Source of the DNA: Firmicutes bacterium UBA5486
Lineage (GTDB): Bacteria > Bacillota > UBA4882 > UBA10575
NCBI GenBank assembly: GCA_002427045.1
Contig: DIPO01000025.1
Span: 1-58,256, forward strand
DNA length: 58,256 bases
Direction of reading: 5' to 3'
Shown here: positions 43,735-52,153 of the stretch, piece after piece
How positions within the stretch are numbered: the first letter of the stretch is position 1
Layout of the letters: each line of letters starts with the position of its first letter
The notes under the pieces: model-generated
Database searches by the model: none
What the model was told of the DNA's origin: nothing
The model's input: only the letters and a program-made list of their open reading frames with translations
Made by a program: the position numbers and the translations under genes

Positions 43735-44424
43735 ATGCGAATGCGATTAACAAGGAAAAGGAGAAGGTTGGTTTTCCCATCTTTTCCTCGATGGAAATTC
43801 TCATTTATATCAATTTTATTTATTCTATGTTTATGTGGAGGATTCCTCTTTGCTGATTACAGATTACGTCCTACAATCCAAGCTAAGGCGGAAGCCAGAG
43901 CAAGAGTAGTAGCTACAACCTCTATCAATCAGGCTATTCAAGAGAAAGTAGCAAAGAATATTCATTATGAAGATTTAATTGCAATCAAGGTTGATAATAG
44001 GGGACGGGTTGTTTTAATGCAACCAAATACGGGAGAGATCAACCGAATCGCTTCTGATGCTACAATTGCTGTTCAACAACTAATGAAAAACACCCGAGAT
44101 AAGATTTATATCCCCTTAGGACAGCTTTTAGGAAGCCAGATTTTAGCTGGGAGTGGGCCGGATATACCTATTGTCATTGTTCCTGTTGGTACAGTAGAAA
44201 GTAAGGTTTACGACCTTTTTGAAGAAGCTGGGATTAATCAGACAAGACATAAAATATATCTGGAAGTTAAAACTACGGTTCGAATTATCGTGCCTTTACT
44301 CCAGTCTAATGTTCAGATTAGAGCAGAAGTGCCACTAACGGAAGCTATAATAATGGGTGAAGTACCGCAGGTCTATTTTGGTGGGCAACCAATAATCAAT
44401 CTTCCCCGGACAAAGGAAGACTGA
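43735..44424 (+). CDS. yunB: Sporulation protein YunB
   Basis: YunB-family protein of 229 residues, found in endospore formers and transcribed in the mother cell in Bacillus subtilis. A basic N terminus (MRMRLTRKRRRLVFPSF) precedes one membrane helix (FISILFILCLCGGFLFADY) and an extracytoplasmic domain (YIPLGQLLGSQILAGSGPDI, then TVESKVYDLFEEAGINQTRH). I start at ATG 43735 behind GGTGGTGA; an upstream in-frame ATG (43687) lies in the repeat. A 19-bp stem with one mismatch (44387-44405 with 44415-44433) spans the stop codon and lacks a U-tract. The following 280 bases, to prs, hold nothing I can identify. Confidence 0.88.
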   Translation: MRMRLTRKRRRLVFPSFPRWKFSFISILFILCLCGGFLFADYRLRPTIQAKAEARARVVATTSINQAIQEKVAKNIHYEDLIAIKVDNRGRVVLMQPNTGEINRIASDATIAVQQLMKNTRDKIYIPLGQLLGSQILAGSGPDIPIVIVPVGTVESKVYDLFEEAGINQTRHKIYLEVKTTVRIIVPLLQSNVQIRAEVPLTEAIIMGEVPQVYFGGQPIINLPRTKED

Positions 44425-44715
44425 TTATTGGTTAATGCCTCGAATGTTCGTGACTTGTTACTTGTTTAATACATGTTTCCGGAGATTGTAACAACTGGAA
44501 GCTAGATGCTTGTATTTTGTTGTTTGAAACTTAGCTATGCATATTAGTTCACATGGACTTATGAGAACATTTAGTCTAATGCTAGGTGAATCGAGAAGCC
44601 TTAAATTGCATAAAAAGATGAAAATAACGATATTTATTCCTAACTAACATCGGCAAACTTTCAATCGAGCAACCAGCTAACAGTTTAATATCGGGTATCA
44701 AAAGTTTCGTTAACA

Positions 44716-45660
44716 TTAATTAAAAAGAGCACTGACAGATATATTCTGATGGATGCGGCGAATAGCATCTCCTAATAAGGGTGCGATTGAAAGAACCTTC
44801 AACTTAGGAAGATTTGCATTTTCAGAAACTGGCAGAGTATTACAGACTATAAGCTCTTTAATGTTAGGACGGCTTAAACGTTCCAGAGCTGGCGGTGAAA
44901 AAATTCCGTGTGTTGCTAGGATATAGCTAGCTTTGGCGTCTCTTTCTTCTAAAGCTTTGATGACCTGAATTAGACTGCCTGCAGTATCAATCATATCATC
45001 AATTATAATGGGTGTTTTTCCTTTTACTTCACCAATAAAGAAAGACATTTCCGCTACATTAGGGGATGGTCTTTTTTTGTACATAACTCCTAAAGGTAGA
45101 TGCAAATAGGCAGCAAGTTTCTCCGCTTTTTTCACACTGCCGGCATCTGGAGCGATTACCACACCATCTTCAATATTTTTCTCCTGTATATATTGGGATA
45201 GTTTAGGTAAGGCGGTAAGATGATCAACAGGGATATTAAAGAAACCCTGAATGGCAGGGGAGTGTAAGTCCATAGTTACGATCCGATCTACACCAGCGGT
45301 TGAAAGAATATCAGCAACCATCCGAGCGGTAATCGGTTCTCGGGGAGCGGTTTTCTTTTCTTGGCGAGCGTAAGCATAAAAAGGTATTACAGCAGTGATT
45401 CTTCCAGCTGAAGCTCGTTTTAAAGCATCAACCATTATTAAAAGTTCCATTAAAGTTTCATTAACGGGATTGGAGAATGGCTGAACAACAAAAACATCTA
45501 CACCCCTGATGCTTTCTTCAAAACGAACATAGATTTCTCCATTAGCAAAACGGGAGATGCGGACTCCACCAAGGGAAATTCCCAAAAAAGCAGCAATCTC
45601 CTCTGCTAGGGCAGGGTTTGCTGTACCAGAAAATAGTTTCATTCGATTATACTGGCTCAT
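44716..45660 (-). CDS. prs: Ribose-phosphate pyrophosphokinase
   Basis: Makes PRPP from ribose 5-phosphate and ATP for nucleotide, His and Trp synthesis. The 314-residue protein has RFANGEIYVRFEESIRGVDVF, the FYAYARQEKKTAPREPITA catalytic flexible-loop region, and the PRPP-binding loop PIIIDDMIDTAGSL. I start at ATG 45660, eight bases after GGAGG; an upstream ATG would place the RBS inside the gene. It stands alone here rather than beside glmU. The final 10 residues end close to a region with no clear terminator. Confidence 0.95.
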   Translation of the reverse strand: MSQYNRMKLFSGTANPALAEEIAAFLGISLGGVRISRFANGEIYVRFEESIRGVDVFVVQPFSNPVNETLMELLIMVDALKRASAGRITAVIPFYAYARQEKKTAPREPITARMVADILSTAGVDRIVTMDLHSPAIQGFFNIPVDHLTALPKLSQYIQEKNIEDGVVIAPDAGSVKKAEKLAAYLHLPLGVMYKKRPSPNVAEMSFFIGEVKGKTPIIIDDMIDTAGSLIQVIKALEERDAKASYILATHGIFSPPALERLSRPNIKELIVCNTLPVSENANLPKLKVLSIAPLLGDAIRRIHQNISVSALFN

Positions 45661-45728
45661 AAGCATTACCTCCATAATTTGAGGAAATTAACAGAAAATT
45701 TCTTCCTTAAACATAAAACATAGCAAAC

Positions 45729-45755
45729 AAAAAAGACCCATTAAGGCCTTTTTTT
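45729..45755 (-). terminator. Terminator after rpmB (minus strand)
   Basis: On the minus strand AAAAAAAGGCC pairs with GGGTCTTTTTT across TTAAT, ending in a T-run. It lies 18 bases past the rpmB stop and ahead of prs. Confidence 0.85.
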
Positions 45756-45773
45756 GAGGGTACAGTTTTTGCG

Positions 45774-45965
45774 CTAGATAGCCCTTTGTACCCTACCAGA
45801 ACGTAAACAGCGGGTACAAACGCGAATAGTTTTGGGAGAACCATCAACTATTGCTTTAGTTCTTTTAATATTTGGTTTCCAAACCCGTCTGCTTTTAGTA
45901 TTAGAGTGACTGATTTTATTACCCGACTGTTGGTTTTTACTACAAATATCGCACCGTAGAGACAC
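45774..45965 (-). CDS. rpmB: 50S ribosomal protein L28 (zinc-ribbon form)
   Basis: Large-subunit protein of 63 residues. It is recognised by LRCDICSKNQQSGNKISHSN and the ending IRVCTRCLRSGRV. CxxC pairs at both ends (CDIC, CTRC) mark the zinc-binding C+ form. The frame is open upstream to 46016, but GTG 45965 follows GGAGGTG with eight-base spacing, and L28 begins at this point in the family. It diverges from asp23, as in many Firmicutes. Confidence 0.93.
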   Translation of the reverse strand: MSLRCDICSKNQQSGNKISHSNTKSRRVWKPNIKRTKAIVDGSPKTIRVCTRCLRSGRVQRAI

Positions 45966-46178
45966 TTTGATTACACCTCCAACTTTGCTTAATCCATACT
46001 GAGTAAATTCTACCATAACACGAAATGTACCGCAAGATTATTAGGGTAAATATTAATTAAATATACTAAGTAAAATTTCCTGTTAGTGGTTTATTATACT
46101 AATATAGAAAGAAGGAAATTATGATTTTTAAAAGAAGTTAAAAAAGGTTAAGAGAAAAATAACCAAGAATAGAGAAAA

Positions 46179-46279
46179 AGGTGTATCTTAAACTAAGAAG
46201 GATCGTGTTTTTGCGGTTTTTTCCGAAAAGAGCAGGAATTTAACTAAAGAGAGCGAATATAGTTTAAGATTTTACACCT
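46179..46279 (+). promoter_or_regulatory. Long stem-loop in the asp23 leader
   Basis: AGGTGTATCTTAAACTA (46179-46195) pairs with TAGTTTAAGATTTTACACCT (46260-46279), apart from a three-base bulge. The right arm ends three bases before the AAGGAGG ribosome-binding site of asp23. The loop includes a smaller GCGG/CCG hairpin. It may control access to the ribosome-binding site, or be a protein-binding or processing element. The divergent 277-base gap between rpmB and asp23 otherwise shows only AT-rich DNA. Confidence 0.5.
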
Positions 46280-46297
46280 AAAAAGGAGGTCTAATCT

Positions 46298-46669
46298 GTG
46301 GAGAGAAACCTCTCCGTCAAGTCTCAAAAGTCTTTGGGAACTATTGACGTAGCCCCAGATGCCATTGCCATGGTAGCAGGTATTGCTGCTTTGGAGTGTT
46401 TTGGATTAGTTGGGATGTCGTCCCGTAGCCTACAGGATGGCATCGCAGAAATTCTGTTGGGCAAAGAAAATTTAACAAAAGGAATTGAGGTGCGGATTGA
46501 CAACAACCGGGTTATTCTGGATCTGTATGTGATTATAGAGTATGGAACCAGAATCAATGAGGTTGCCCATAATGTAATTGAAAATGTAAAATACGCTATT
46601 GAAAGTCAGTTGGGACTTAGCGTTACTAAGGTAAATGTTAATGTGATGGGAGTTCGCACGGGGAATTAA
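46298..46669 (+). CDS. Asp23/Gls24 family protein
   Basis: A 123-residue envelope-stress-type protein of the Asp23/Gls24 family (YloU-like). Motifs: IDVAPDAIAMVAGIAALECFG near residues 12-32 and VNVNVMGVRTG at the end. GTG 46298 follows AAGGAGG. It precedes fakA by 26 bases in the order asp23-yloV known from B. subtilis, which supports the YloU assignment. Confidence 0.88.
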   Translation: MERNLSVKSQKSLGTIDVAPDAIAMVAGIAALECFGLVGMSSRSLQDGIAEILLGKENLTKGIEVRIDNNRVILDLYVIIEYGTRINEVAHNVIENVKYAIESQLGLSVTKVNVNVMGVRTGN

Positions 46670-46695
46670 CGGCAAAGTGTAGGGAGGGTCAAGGA

Positions 46696-48327
46696 TTGAG
46701 CCTTGATTTTATCGATGGACCAAAATTAAAAGAAATACTTGCTGCAGGCGTTGAAACTCTTACTGAGCATAAGGAAGAGGTGGATGATCTAAACGTCTTT
46801 CCTGTTCCGGATGGAGATACAGGAACCAATATGTCTCTGACTTTCCAGGCAGCTTTAAGAGAAGCTGAAAAGGCTTCAGACGAAGTCCCGGACATTTTAG
46901 AGCATGCTGCCCAAGGGGCATTAATGGGGGCCAGAGGTAACTCCGGCGTAATTGTTTCTCAGTTTTTCCGGGGGTTTGCCAAAGCAGTAGGTAAAGCGCG
47001 GAAATTAGGGATCCCTGAGATTACTAAAGGAATTAAGGGAGCTTCTTCATTGGCTTATCAAGCAGTGAGAAAGCCGGTAGAAGGGACAATCCTTACTGTA
47101 GTCCGTGAGGCAGGGGAGAAAGCTACACAGATTCACGCAGAAGAAACGGATCTGATTAGTTTTTTAGAGAAGGTTTATAAGCACGCGGATACAATTCTAG
47201 AGAAAACTCCGGAGATGCTACCCACTCTGAAACAGGCTGGAGTAGTTGATGCTGGTGGTAAAGGAGTTATTTTTGTTTTTCTTGGGATGCTGGAAGCACT
47301 GAAAGGTAAACCAGTTAAAAAACGTAAACCCAAGGAAGAAAAAGCTGAAATTATTTCTGCTGCTAATTTTATTGATAGTGAACTTGATTTAGAAGAGATT
47401 TCTTTTCAATACTGTACAGAGTTTATCCTTCGTGGGAAAGAACTTTCAGTAGAAAGTATCAAAATGGATTTATCTCCGCATGGGGATAGTATGCTGGTGG
47501 TAGGGGATGAAAATACTGTTAAGATCCATATTCATACGAATAATCCCGGATTAATTCTAGATTATGCTGCAAGATTAGGAGATATGTATGAGATCCAGAT
47601 TGACAATATGGCAGAGCAAAGTCAGCAACGTCTGGAGAAAATGCGCCGGGATCAGTCTCCGCAAGCTACTAAAGAAATTGGAATTGTAGCAGTAGTACCG
47701 GGCGAAGGTTTACAAAATATTTTCCGGAGCCTAGGGGTAGATGAGATTATTGAAGGTGGACAGACAATGAACCCCAGTACGGAGAATTTATACCGTGCAG
47801 TAATGAAGATCCCAGCTAAACAGGTAATAATTCTTCCTAATAATAGTAATGTAATTATGACGGCTGGACAAGTGGGTGAACTAACTGAAATGCCGATAGC
47901 CGTTGTACCCTCAAAAACAATTCCCCAGGGTGTAGCAGCTCTGATGTCTTATAGTCCAATGGAGAGTTTAGTAAATAACCAGGAAGCCATGACTAGAGCT
48001 TTAAGTGGAGTAATTACCGGTGAAGTAACCTTTGCTGTAAGAAAATCTTCTTATAATGGCTTAAGTATCGAAGAGGGAGATATTATTGGCTTAAAAGATG
48101 GGGATATTACATGCATTGGAAAAGATGCTACCCAAGTGCTTCTTGATCTGCTCTCAGCTTCTGTTGAGAATGAGGATTCTTTTATTACTATATATTATGG
48201 GCATGATGTTAATGAACGCGAGGCCCAAAATGTCCTGGAAAAGGCAGAATCTCTTTTCCCTGGGGCAGAAGTTGAGCTATACTATGGAGGGCAACCTTTG
48301 TACTTTTATATGTTCTCTATTGAATAG
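46696..48327 (+). CDS. fakA: Fatty acid kinase FakA (DAK phosphatase/DegV fusion, YloV)
   Basis: ATP-dependent kinase that phosphorylates fatty acids carried by FakB (DegV) proteins. The 543-residue product has the DhaL-type nucleotide domain with DDLNVFPVPDGDTGTNMSLT and GAARGNSG-like MGARGNSGVIVSQFFRGF, a linker, and a C-terminal DegV-like domain (EIGIVAVVPGEGLQNIFRSL). It starts at TTG 46696 behind AGGGAGGG. A DegV/FakB-type protein is encoded at 5.7 kb. It is followed by rsmD after 46 bases. Confidence 0.9.
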   Translation: MSLDFIDGPKLKEILAAGVETLTEHKEEVDDLNVFPVPDGDTGTNMSLTFQAALREAEKASDEVPDILEHAAQGALMGARGNSGVIVSQFFRGFAKAVGKARKLGIPEITKGIKGASSLAYQAVRKPVEGTILTVVREAGEKATQIHAEETDLISFLEKVYKHADTILEKTPEMLPTLKQAGVVDAGGKGVIFVFLGMLEALKGKPVKKRKPKEEKAEIISAANFIDSELDLEEISFQYCTEFILRGKELSVESIKMDLSPHGDSMLVVGDENTVKIHIHTNNPGLILDYAARLGDMYEIQIDNMAEQSQQRLEKMRRDQSPQATKEIGIVAVVPGEGLQNIFRSLGVDEIIEGGQTMNPSTENLYRAVMKIPAKQVIILPNNSNVIMTAGQVGELTEMPIAVVPSKTIPQGVAALMSYSPMESLVNNQEAMTRALSGVITGEVTFAVRKSSYNGLSIEEGDIIGLKDGDITCIGKDATQVLLDLLSASVENEDSFITIYYGHDVNEREAQNVLEKAESLFPGAEVELYYGGQPLYFYMFSIE

Positions 48328-48373
48328 ACTTGTGGAATAATAACCTTACAAATAAAGATTAAAGTGAGTTGCA

Positions 48374-48946
48374 ATGAGAGTAACCGGAGGTAAATATTGC
48401 GGACATAAGTTATTGGGCCCTTCTCATCAGGGTTTAAGGCCAACTTCAGATATGGTGAGAGAGGCATTGTTTAATATTTTAGGTGATACTGTTGTTGATG
48501 GAAAGGTGCTAGATCTTTTTGCGGGATCTGGGGCTCTAGGAATTGAGGCTATTAGCCGAGGTGCCGGATCTGTTTGTTTTGTAGAACAGGATCACCGAAG
48601 TTTACGTGTATTAAAAAATAATCTCCAGCGATTTTCTGATATAACTACGGAGGTCAGAGTCTTTCCGGCAGATGTTTTTAGGATTTTACCTAAGCTTAGC
48701 CAGGAAGAGGCGGAATATGACCTTATTTTAATTGATCCACCTTATAAAGCTAATCTTTGGTTGAGAATATTACAGAATATTTCACAATTGACACCGCTAT
48801 CTGAAGACGGCCTAATTGTACTAGAGATTCCTAGATACAATCTTTTGCCGGAGGAATTGGATAAACTGATTAGGATTGATAAAAGGGTATATGGCGACGT
48901 GTCTTTGGAATTCTGGAAATATAAAACAAACGGAGTTGATAACTAA
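48374..48946 (+). CDS. rsmD: 16S rRNA (guanine-966-N2)-methyltransferase RsmD
   Basis: SAM-dependent rRNA methyltransferase of 190 residues. It begins MRVTGGKYCGHKLLGP and has KVLDLFAGSGALGIEAISRG (SAM site) and LILIDPPYKANLW (catalytic DPPY). Its last base is the first base of the coaD ATG (TAATGG), the usual rsmD-coaD pair. Confidence 0.94.
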   Translation: MRVTGGKYCGHKLLGPSHQGLRPTSDMVREALFNILGDTVVDGKVLDLFAGSGALGIEAISRGAGSVCFVEQDHRSLRVLKNNLQRFSDITTEVRVFPADVFRILPKLSQEEAEYDLILIDPPYKANLWLRILQNISQLTPLSEDGLIVLEIPRYNLLPEELDKLIRIDKRVYGDVSLEFWKYKTNGVDN

Positions 48947-49443
48947 TGGTTGTAGCCATATGCCCGGGCAGTTTTGACCCTGTAACCAACGGACATTTGG
49001 ATATTATCCAGCGAGCTGCGGAAATTTTTGATCAAGTTATAGTTGCGGTAGGTAAGAACCCTGAAAAAAAGCCGTTATTTACGGTAGAAGAACGAATTAA
49101 ATTCATAGAAACGGCTGTAGCTCATCTTGATAATGTAAGCGTTGATTTTTTTACTGGTTTACAAGTAGATTATGCTAAATCTCGCAAAGCTAAAGTTATT
49201 ATTAAAGGCCTTAGGGCTCTTTCTGATTTTGAAGTTGAGTTTCAGATGGCTTTAACCAATAAGAAGCTTGATCCTAGTATTGAAACTATGTTTATGATGA
49301 CTGGAAATGAGTATTCTTATCTTAGTTCCAGTATGATTAAAGAGATTGTATATTTTGGTGGAAATCCAGAAGGCCTAGTTCCGCCGGTAGTCCTTGAGCC
49401 CTTATTAAGCAAGATGAGAAAACGAGAGGGTAATAATGACTAA
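48946..49443 (+). CDS. coaD: Phosphopantetheine adenylyltransferase
   Basis: Penultimate step of CoA synthesis, 165 residues. The nucleotidyltransferase motif is CPGSFDPVTNGHLDIIQRA (T/HxGH), with KNPEKKPLF, IIKGLRALSDFEVEFQMA and the C-terminal SYLSSSMIKEI. It overlaps the next gene by eight bases. Confidence 0.96.
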   Translation: MVVAICPGSFDPVTNGHLDIIQRAAEIFDQVIVAVGKNPEKKPLFTVEERIKFIETAVAHLDNVSVDFFTGLQVDYAKSRKAKVIIKGLRALSDFEVEFQMALTNKKLDPSIETMFMMTGNEYSYLSSSMIKEIVYFGGNPEGLVPPVVLEPLLSKMRKREGNND

Positions 49444-49900
49444 AAACCATTTTTTGCTTATGCTTAGTCGTTTGGAAGAAATTATTAAGAGAAGTCCGAA
49501 AATAATGGGACGTTCTTTAATCATTACTGATGAGGCACTTGAAGTCTTAGAAAAGATGAGAAATACTCTTCCTTCCGAGTTAAAAGAGGCTCAAGAGTTG
49601 ATTAAGGCTAGAGAAAAAATTATGCAACAGGCAGAAGAGGAAGCAGAAAATATCAAAAACAAGTCGATTGCGGAAGCTAAAAAACTACTTTCTGAACATC
49701 ATTTAATTAAATTAGCTGAGGAAGAGAGCCGGGCAATTAAGTCTAAAGCTTATGAATATGGCCAACAGGTTGAGATTGAGCTCGCTCAGTATGCACAGGG
49801 AATTCTGGAAAAATTAGAGCAAAACCTGATAGAAGCCTTAAGAGTTGTTCATAAAGCGATTGATGAACATACAGAACAGAATATTGATAATGATGAGTAA
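49436..49900 (+). CDS. Coiled-coil protein of unknown function downstream of coaD
   Basis: A 154-residue hydrophilic protein, helical almost throughout. Residues 50-140 are rich in Glu, Lys, Ala and Leu with heptad-like spacing (AREKIMQQAEEEAENIKNKS), resembling the b-subunit stalk of ATP synthase. Clostridia often carry a similar coiled-coil gene, annotated 'ATPase', after coaD. I cannot give it a function. It overlaps coaD by eight bases, so translation is coupled. Confidence 0.7.
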   Translation: MTKNHFLLMLSRLEEIIKRSPKIMGRSLIITDEALEVLEKMRNTLPSELKEAQELIKAREKIMQQAEEEAENIKNKSIAEAKKLLSEHHLIKLAEEESRAIKSKAYEYGQQVEIELAQYAQGILEKLEQNLIEALRVVHKAIDEHTEQNIDNDE

Positions 49901-49938
49901 GGCGGATTGAAAAAAGGAGTGTAATACTAGTACAACAG

Positions 49939-50622
49939 ATGAAGAGTAGAGTTTTAATAGCGATTGATGGGCCGGCTGGTTCGGGTAAAAGTACGGTAGC
50001 CAGAAGAGTCGCCAAAATACTGGGTATTCTATACTTGGATACCGGAGCAATGTATCGTGCTGTTACTTTAAAAGCAATACAGGATAATATTCCCTTTGAT
50101 GATCAAGAAAGATTAACTGTTCTGGCTAATCAGGTTGATTTAAAGTTTACGCAGATGCCGGATGGAACATACCATTTGTTTATGAATGGTGAAAATATTA
50201 ATGAGGAGATTCGTTCTTTTGCGGTTACTAATAATGTTTCTGTAGTGTCGTCGGTTCCTGGTGTAAGAGAGGCCTTGGTACAAAGGCAAAGGGAAATAGG
50301 TGCAAAAAGTGGAGTGGTTATGGATGGTCGTGATATTGGAACAGTAGTTCTTCCCAATGCTGATTTAAAGATATTTCTTACAGCTTCCCTTGAGAAAAGA
50401 GCTCAAAGACGATGGTTGGAACTGAAAGCAAAAGGAATTAAAGTTTCGAAAGAGAAGATTAAAGAGGATTTAAAAGAACGTGATGATTTTGACTCGAATA
50501 GGGAAATTTCGCCATTAAGACCAGCTTCTGATAGTATAATTATAGATACCACTGGAATAAGTATTGAACAAGTGACTGAAAAGATTGTGAATTTATCTAA
50601 ACAGAAATTAGAATTAAGCTAG
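49939..50622 (+). CDS. cmk: Cytidylate kinase
   Basis: Phosphorylates CMP/dCMP, 227 residues. P-loop IAIDGPAGSGKSTVARRVAK, then LYLDTGAMYRAVTLKA, VMDGRDIGTVVLPNADLKIF and RDDFDSNREISPLRPA are diagnostic. ATG 49939 gives the usual N terminus, but the Shine-Dalgarno GGAG (49916-49919) is about 19 bases away, too far. In-frame CTA and GTA codons sit at better spacing. The start is thus less certain than the gene. The cmk-plsC-ispH-rpsA order is standard for Clostridia. Confidence 0.94.
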   Translation: MKSRVLIAIDGPAGSGKSTVARRVAKILGILYLDTGAMYRAVTLKAIQDNIPFDDQERLTVLANQVDLKFTQMPDGTYHLFMNGENINEEIRSFAVTNNVSVVSSVPGVREALVQRQREIGAKSGVVMDGRDIGTVVLPNADLKIFLTASLEKRAQRRWLELKAKGIKVSKEKIKEDLKERDDFDSNREISPLRPASDSIIIDTTGISIEQVTEKIVNLSKQKLELS

Positions 50623-50685
50623 AAACAGGCGAATATTTAGATTTCGCCTTATTCTTTTACTTATTTAATGCAGGAGGCTAACCAG

Positions 50686-51276
50686 GTGCTGTATATTATT
50701 GTGCGGAGCATTCTTTATTTATACCTTAAGGTGTTTTACAGGTTTAAGGTTTATGGAGAAGAACACTTGCCTCTAGAAAGTGGAGTAATAGTTGTAAGTA
50801 ATCATGCTAATTTTATTGATCCGATTATTGTGGGATGTAGTCTACAAAAGAGGAAAGTTTGTTTTATGGCTAAAGAGGAGCTTTTTCGGATTCCGGTTTT
50901 TGGCCAAATTATAAGAAAACTAGGGGCTTTTCCAGTAAAAAGAGGAAAAGGTGACCGTTCTGCATTTAGAACGGCTTTTCAGATTTTGAAAGAGCAGAAG
51001 GTACTAGGGATGTTCCCGGAAGGAACAAGATATAAAGATGGAAAAATTCATACTATTCGTCAGGGAGCAACTTTACTTGCTGCTGAATCAGGAGCGAAAG
51101 TTTTACCCATGATTATTCGGGGTACGAATAATCTTAAATTGTTTCGCTTTCCTAAAATTAAAGTATATATTGGTGAGGCTTTCAGTATTGAACAGGCTGA
51201 ATCAAAAAAAGAAATGATTGTTAAAGGAACGGCAGAGATTTACTCTCGTTTACTTTATTTATGGGAAAATGCCTAA
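50686..51276 (+). CDS. plsC: 1-acyl-sn-glycerol-3-phosphate acyltransferase
   Basis: Makes phosphatidic acid from lysophosphatidic acid at the membrane. The 196-residue product has the acyltransferase motifs NHANFIDPI (HxxxxD form), GAFPVKRGKGDRSAFRTA and FPEGTRYKDGKI. GTG 50686 is preferred because AGGAGG lies nine bases before it; the in-frame ATG at 50668 is upstream of that site. Confidence 0.9.
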   Translation: MLYIIVRSILYLYLKVFYRFKVYGEEHLPLESGVIVVSNHANFIDPIIVGCSLQKRKVCFMAKEELFRIPVFGQIIRKLGAFPVKRGKGDRSAFRTAFQILKEQKVLGMFPEGTRYKDGKIHTIRQGATLLAAESGAKVLPMIIRGTNNLKLFRFPKIKVYIGEAFSIEQAESKKEMIVKGTAEIYSRLLYLWENA

Positions 51277-51296
51277 AGAGCTTAGGGTGGAGGAAA

Positions 51297-52151
51297 ATGG
51301 GGAAAATAATTGTTGGTAAACAAGCAGGCTTTTGTTTTGGGGTGGAAAGAGCTTTAAAAATAGCACTTGAGAGCCGAGAAAAGCAGAAAGGCCCTGTCTA
51401 TATATTAGGTTCTTTGATCCATAACCCAAGGGTGGTTTCGGATTTAGAGAAGCGTGGAATAAAAACTATTCATGATCTTAATTCAGCTGAGCGCGGAGGC
51501 GTTTTGCTTATTCGTTCCCATGGTGCTGGCCCGCAAATTTTTAAAGAAGCTGAAAAATTAGGTCTAAAAGTTATAGATGCAACCTGCCCGTTTGTAAAAC
51601 AAGAACAGAATCTGGCAAAGGAGCTTTTACGTGATGGTTATCAAGTAGTAGTGGTTGGAGATCCGGAGCATCCGGAAGTGCAAGCGGTAGTTGAATCGGT
51701 CTCTGGTTGTGCCTTAGTTATAAATCCTTTGAATATTGAGCTTTTAAATAAGGAAGATTTTCGTCCGAAAGTAGGAGTAGTATGCCAGACCACTCAGAAG
51801 CAGGAGAATCTTAATCGGGTGGTGGGAGTAGTATTACCTTTAATTAAAGAGTTAAAACTCTATAATACTATTTGTAATGCTACTGTCCAACGTCAATCTG
51901 AAGCCTACGAACTGGCTGAAAAAAGTGACATATTATTAGTTGTTGGAGGAAAAAACTCTGCTAATACCCGTAAACTGGCAGAGATCGGGACTTCTATGAT
52001 TCCAACATATCATATAGAATCTATAGAGGAGATTAATCCCCACTGGTTTCGTGGTAAAGAAATAATTGGAGTAACAGCCGGAGCATCGACTCCTCAAGTA
52101 CAGATCTCTGAGGTCGTAAACTGGCTGAAAGCAAATTTGCAGGAGGTATAG
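51297..52151 (+). CDS. ispH: 4-hydroxy-3-methylbut-2-enyl diphosphate reductase IspH
   Basis: Last step of the MEP isoprenoid pathway; a [4Fe-4S] enzyme. The 284-residue product keeps the three cluster cysteines, in KQAGFCFGVERALKIA, DATCPFVKQEQNLA and NTICNATVQRQSEAYE. ATG 51297 follows GGTGGAGG. In many Clostridia IspH is fused to ribosomal protein S1; here the S1 protein is a separate gene beginning two bases after the ispH stop. Confidence 0.95.
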   Translation: MGKIIVGKQAGFCFGVERALKIALESREKQKGPVYILGSLIHNPRVVSDLEKRGIKTIHDLNSAERGGVLLIRSHGAGPQIFKEAEKLGLKVIDATCPFVKQEQNLAKELLRDGYQVVVVGDPEHPEVQAVVESVSGCALVINPLNIELLNKEDFRPKVGVVCQTTQKQENLNRVVGVVLPLIKELKLYNTICNATVQRQSEAYELAEKSDILLVVGGKNSANTRKLAEIGTSMIPTYHIESIEEINPHWFRGKEIIGVTAGASTPQVQISEVVNWLKANLQEV

Positions 52152-52153
52152 TT

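Noticed and set aside
27765..46000. CRISPR array among the repeated AATTGCATAATT motifs
   Set aside because: The copies are irregularly spaced, palindromic over long stretches, and lie in separate intergenic gaps; no regular spacers or cas genes are present.
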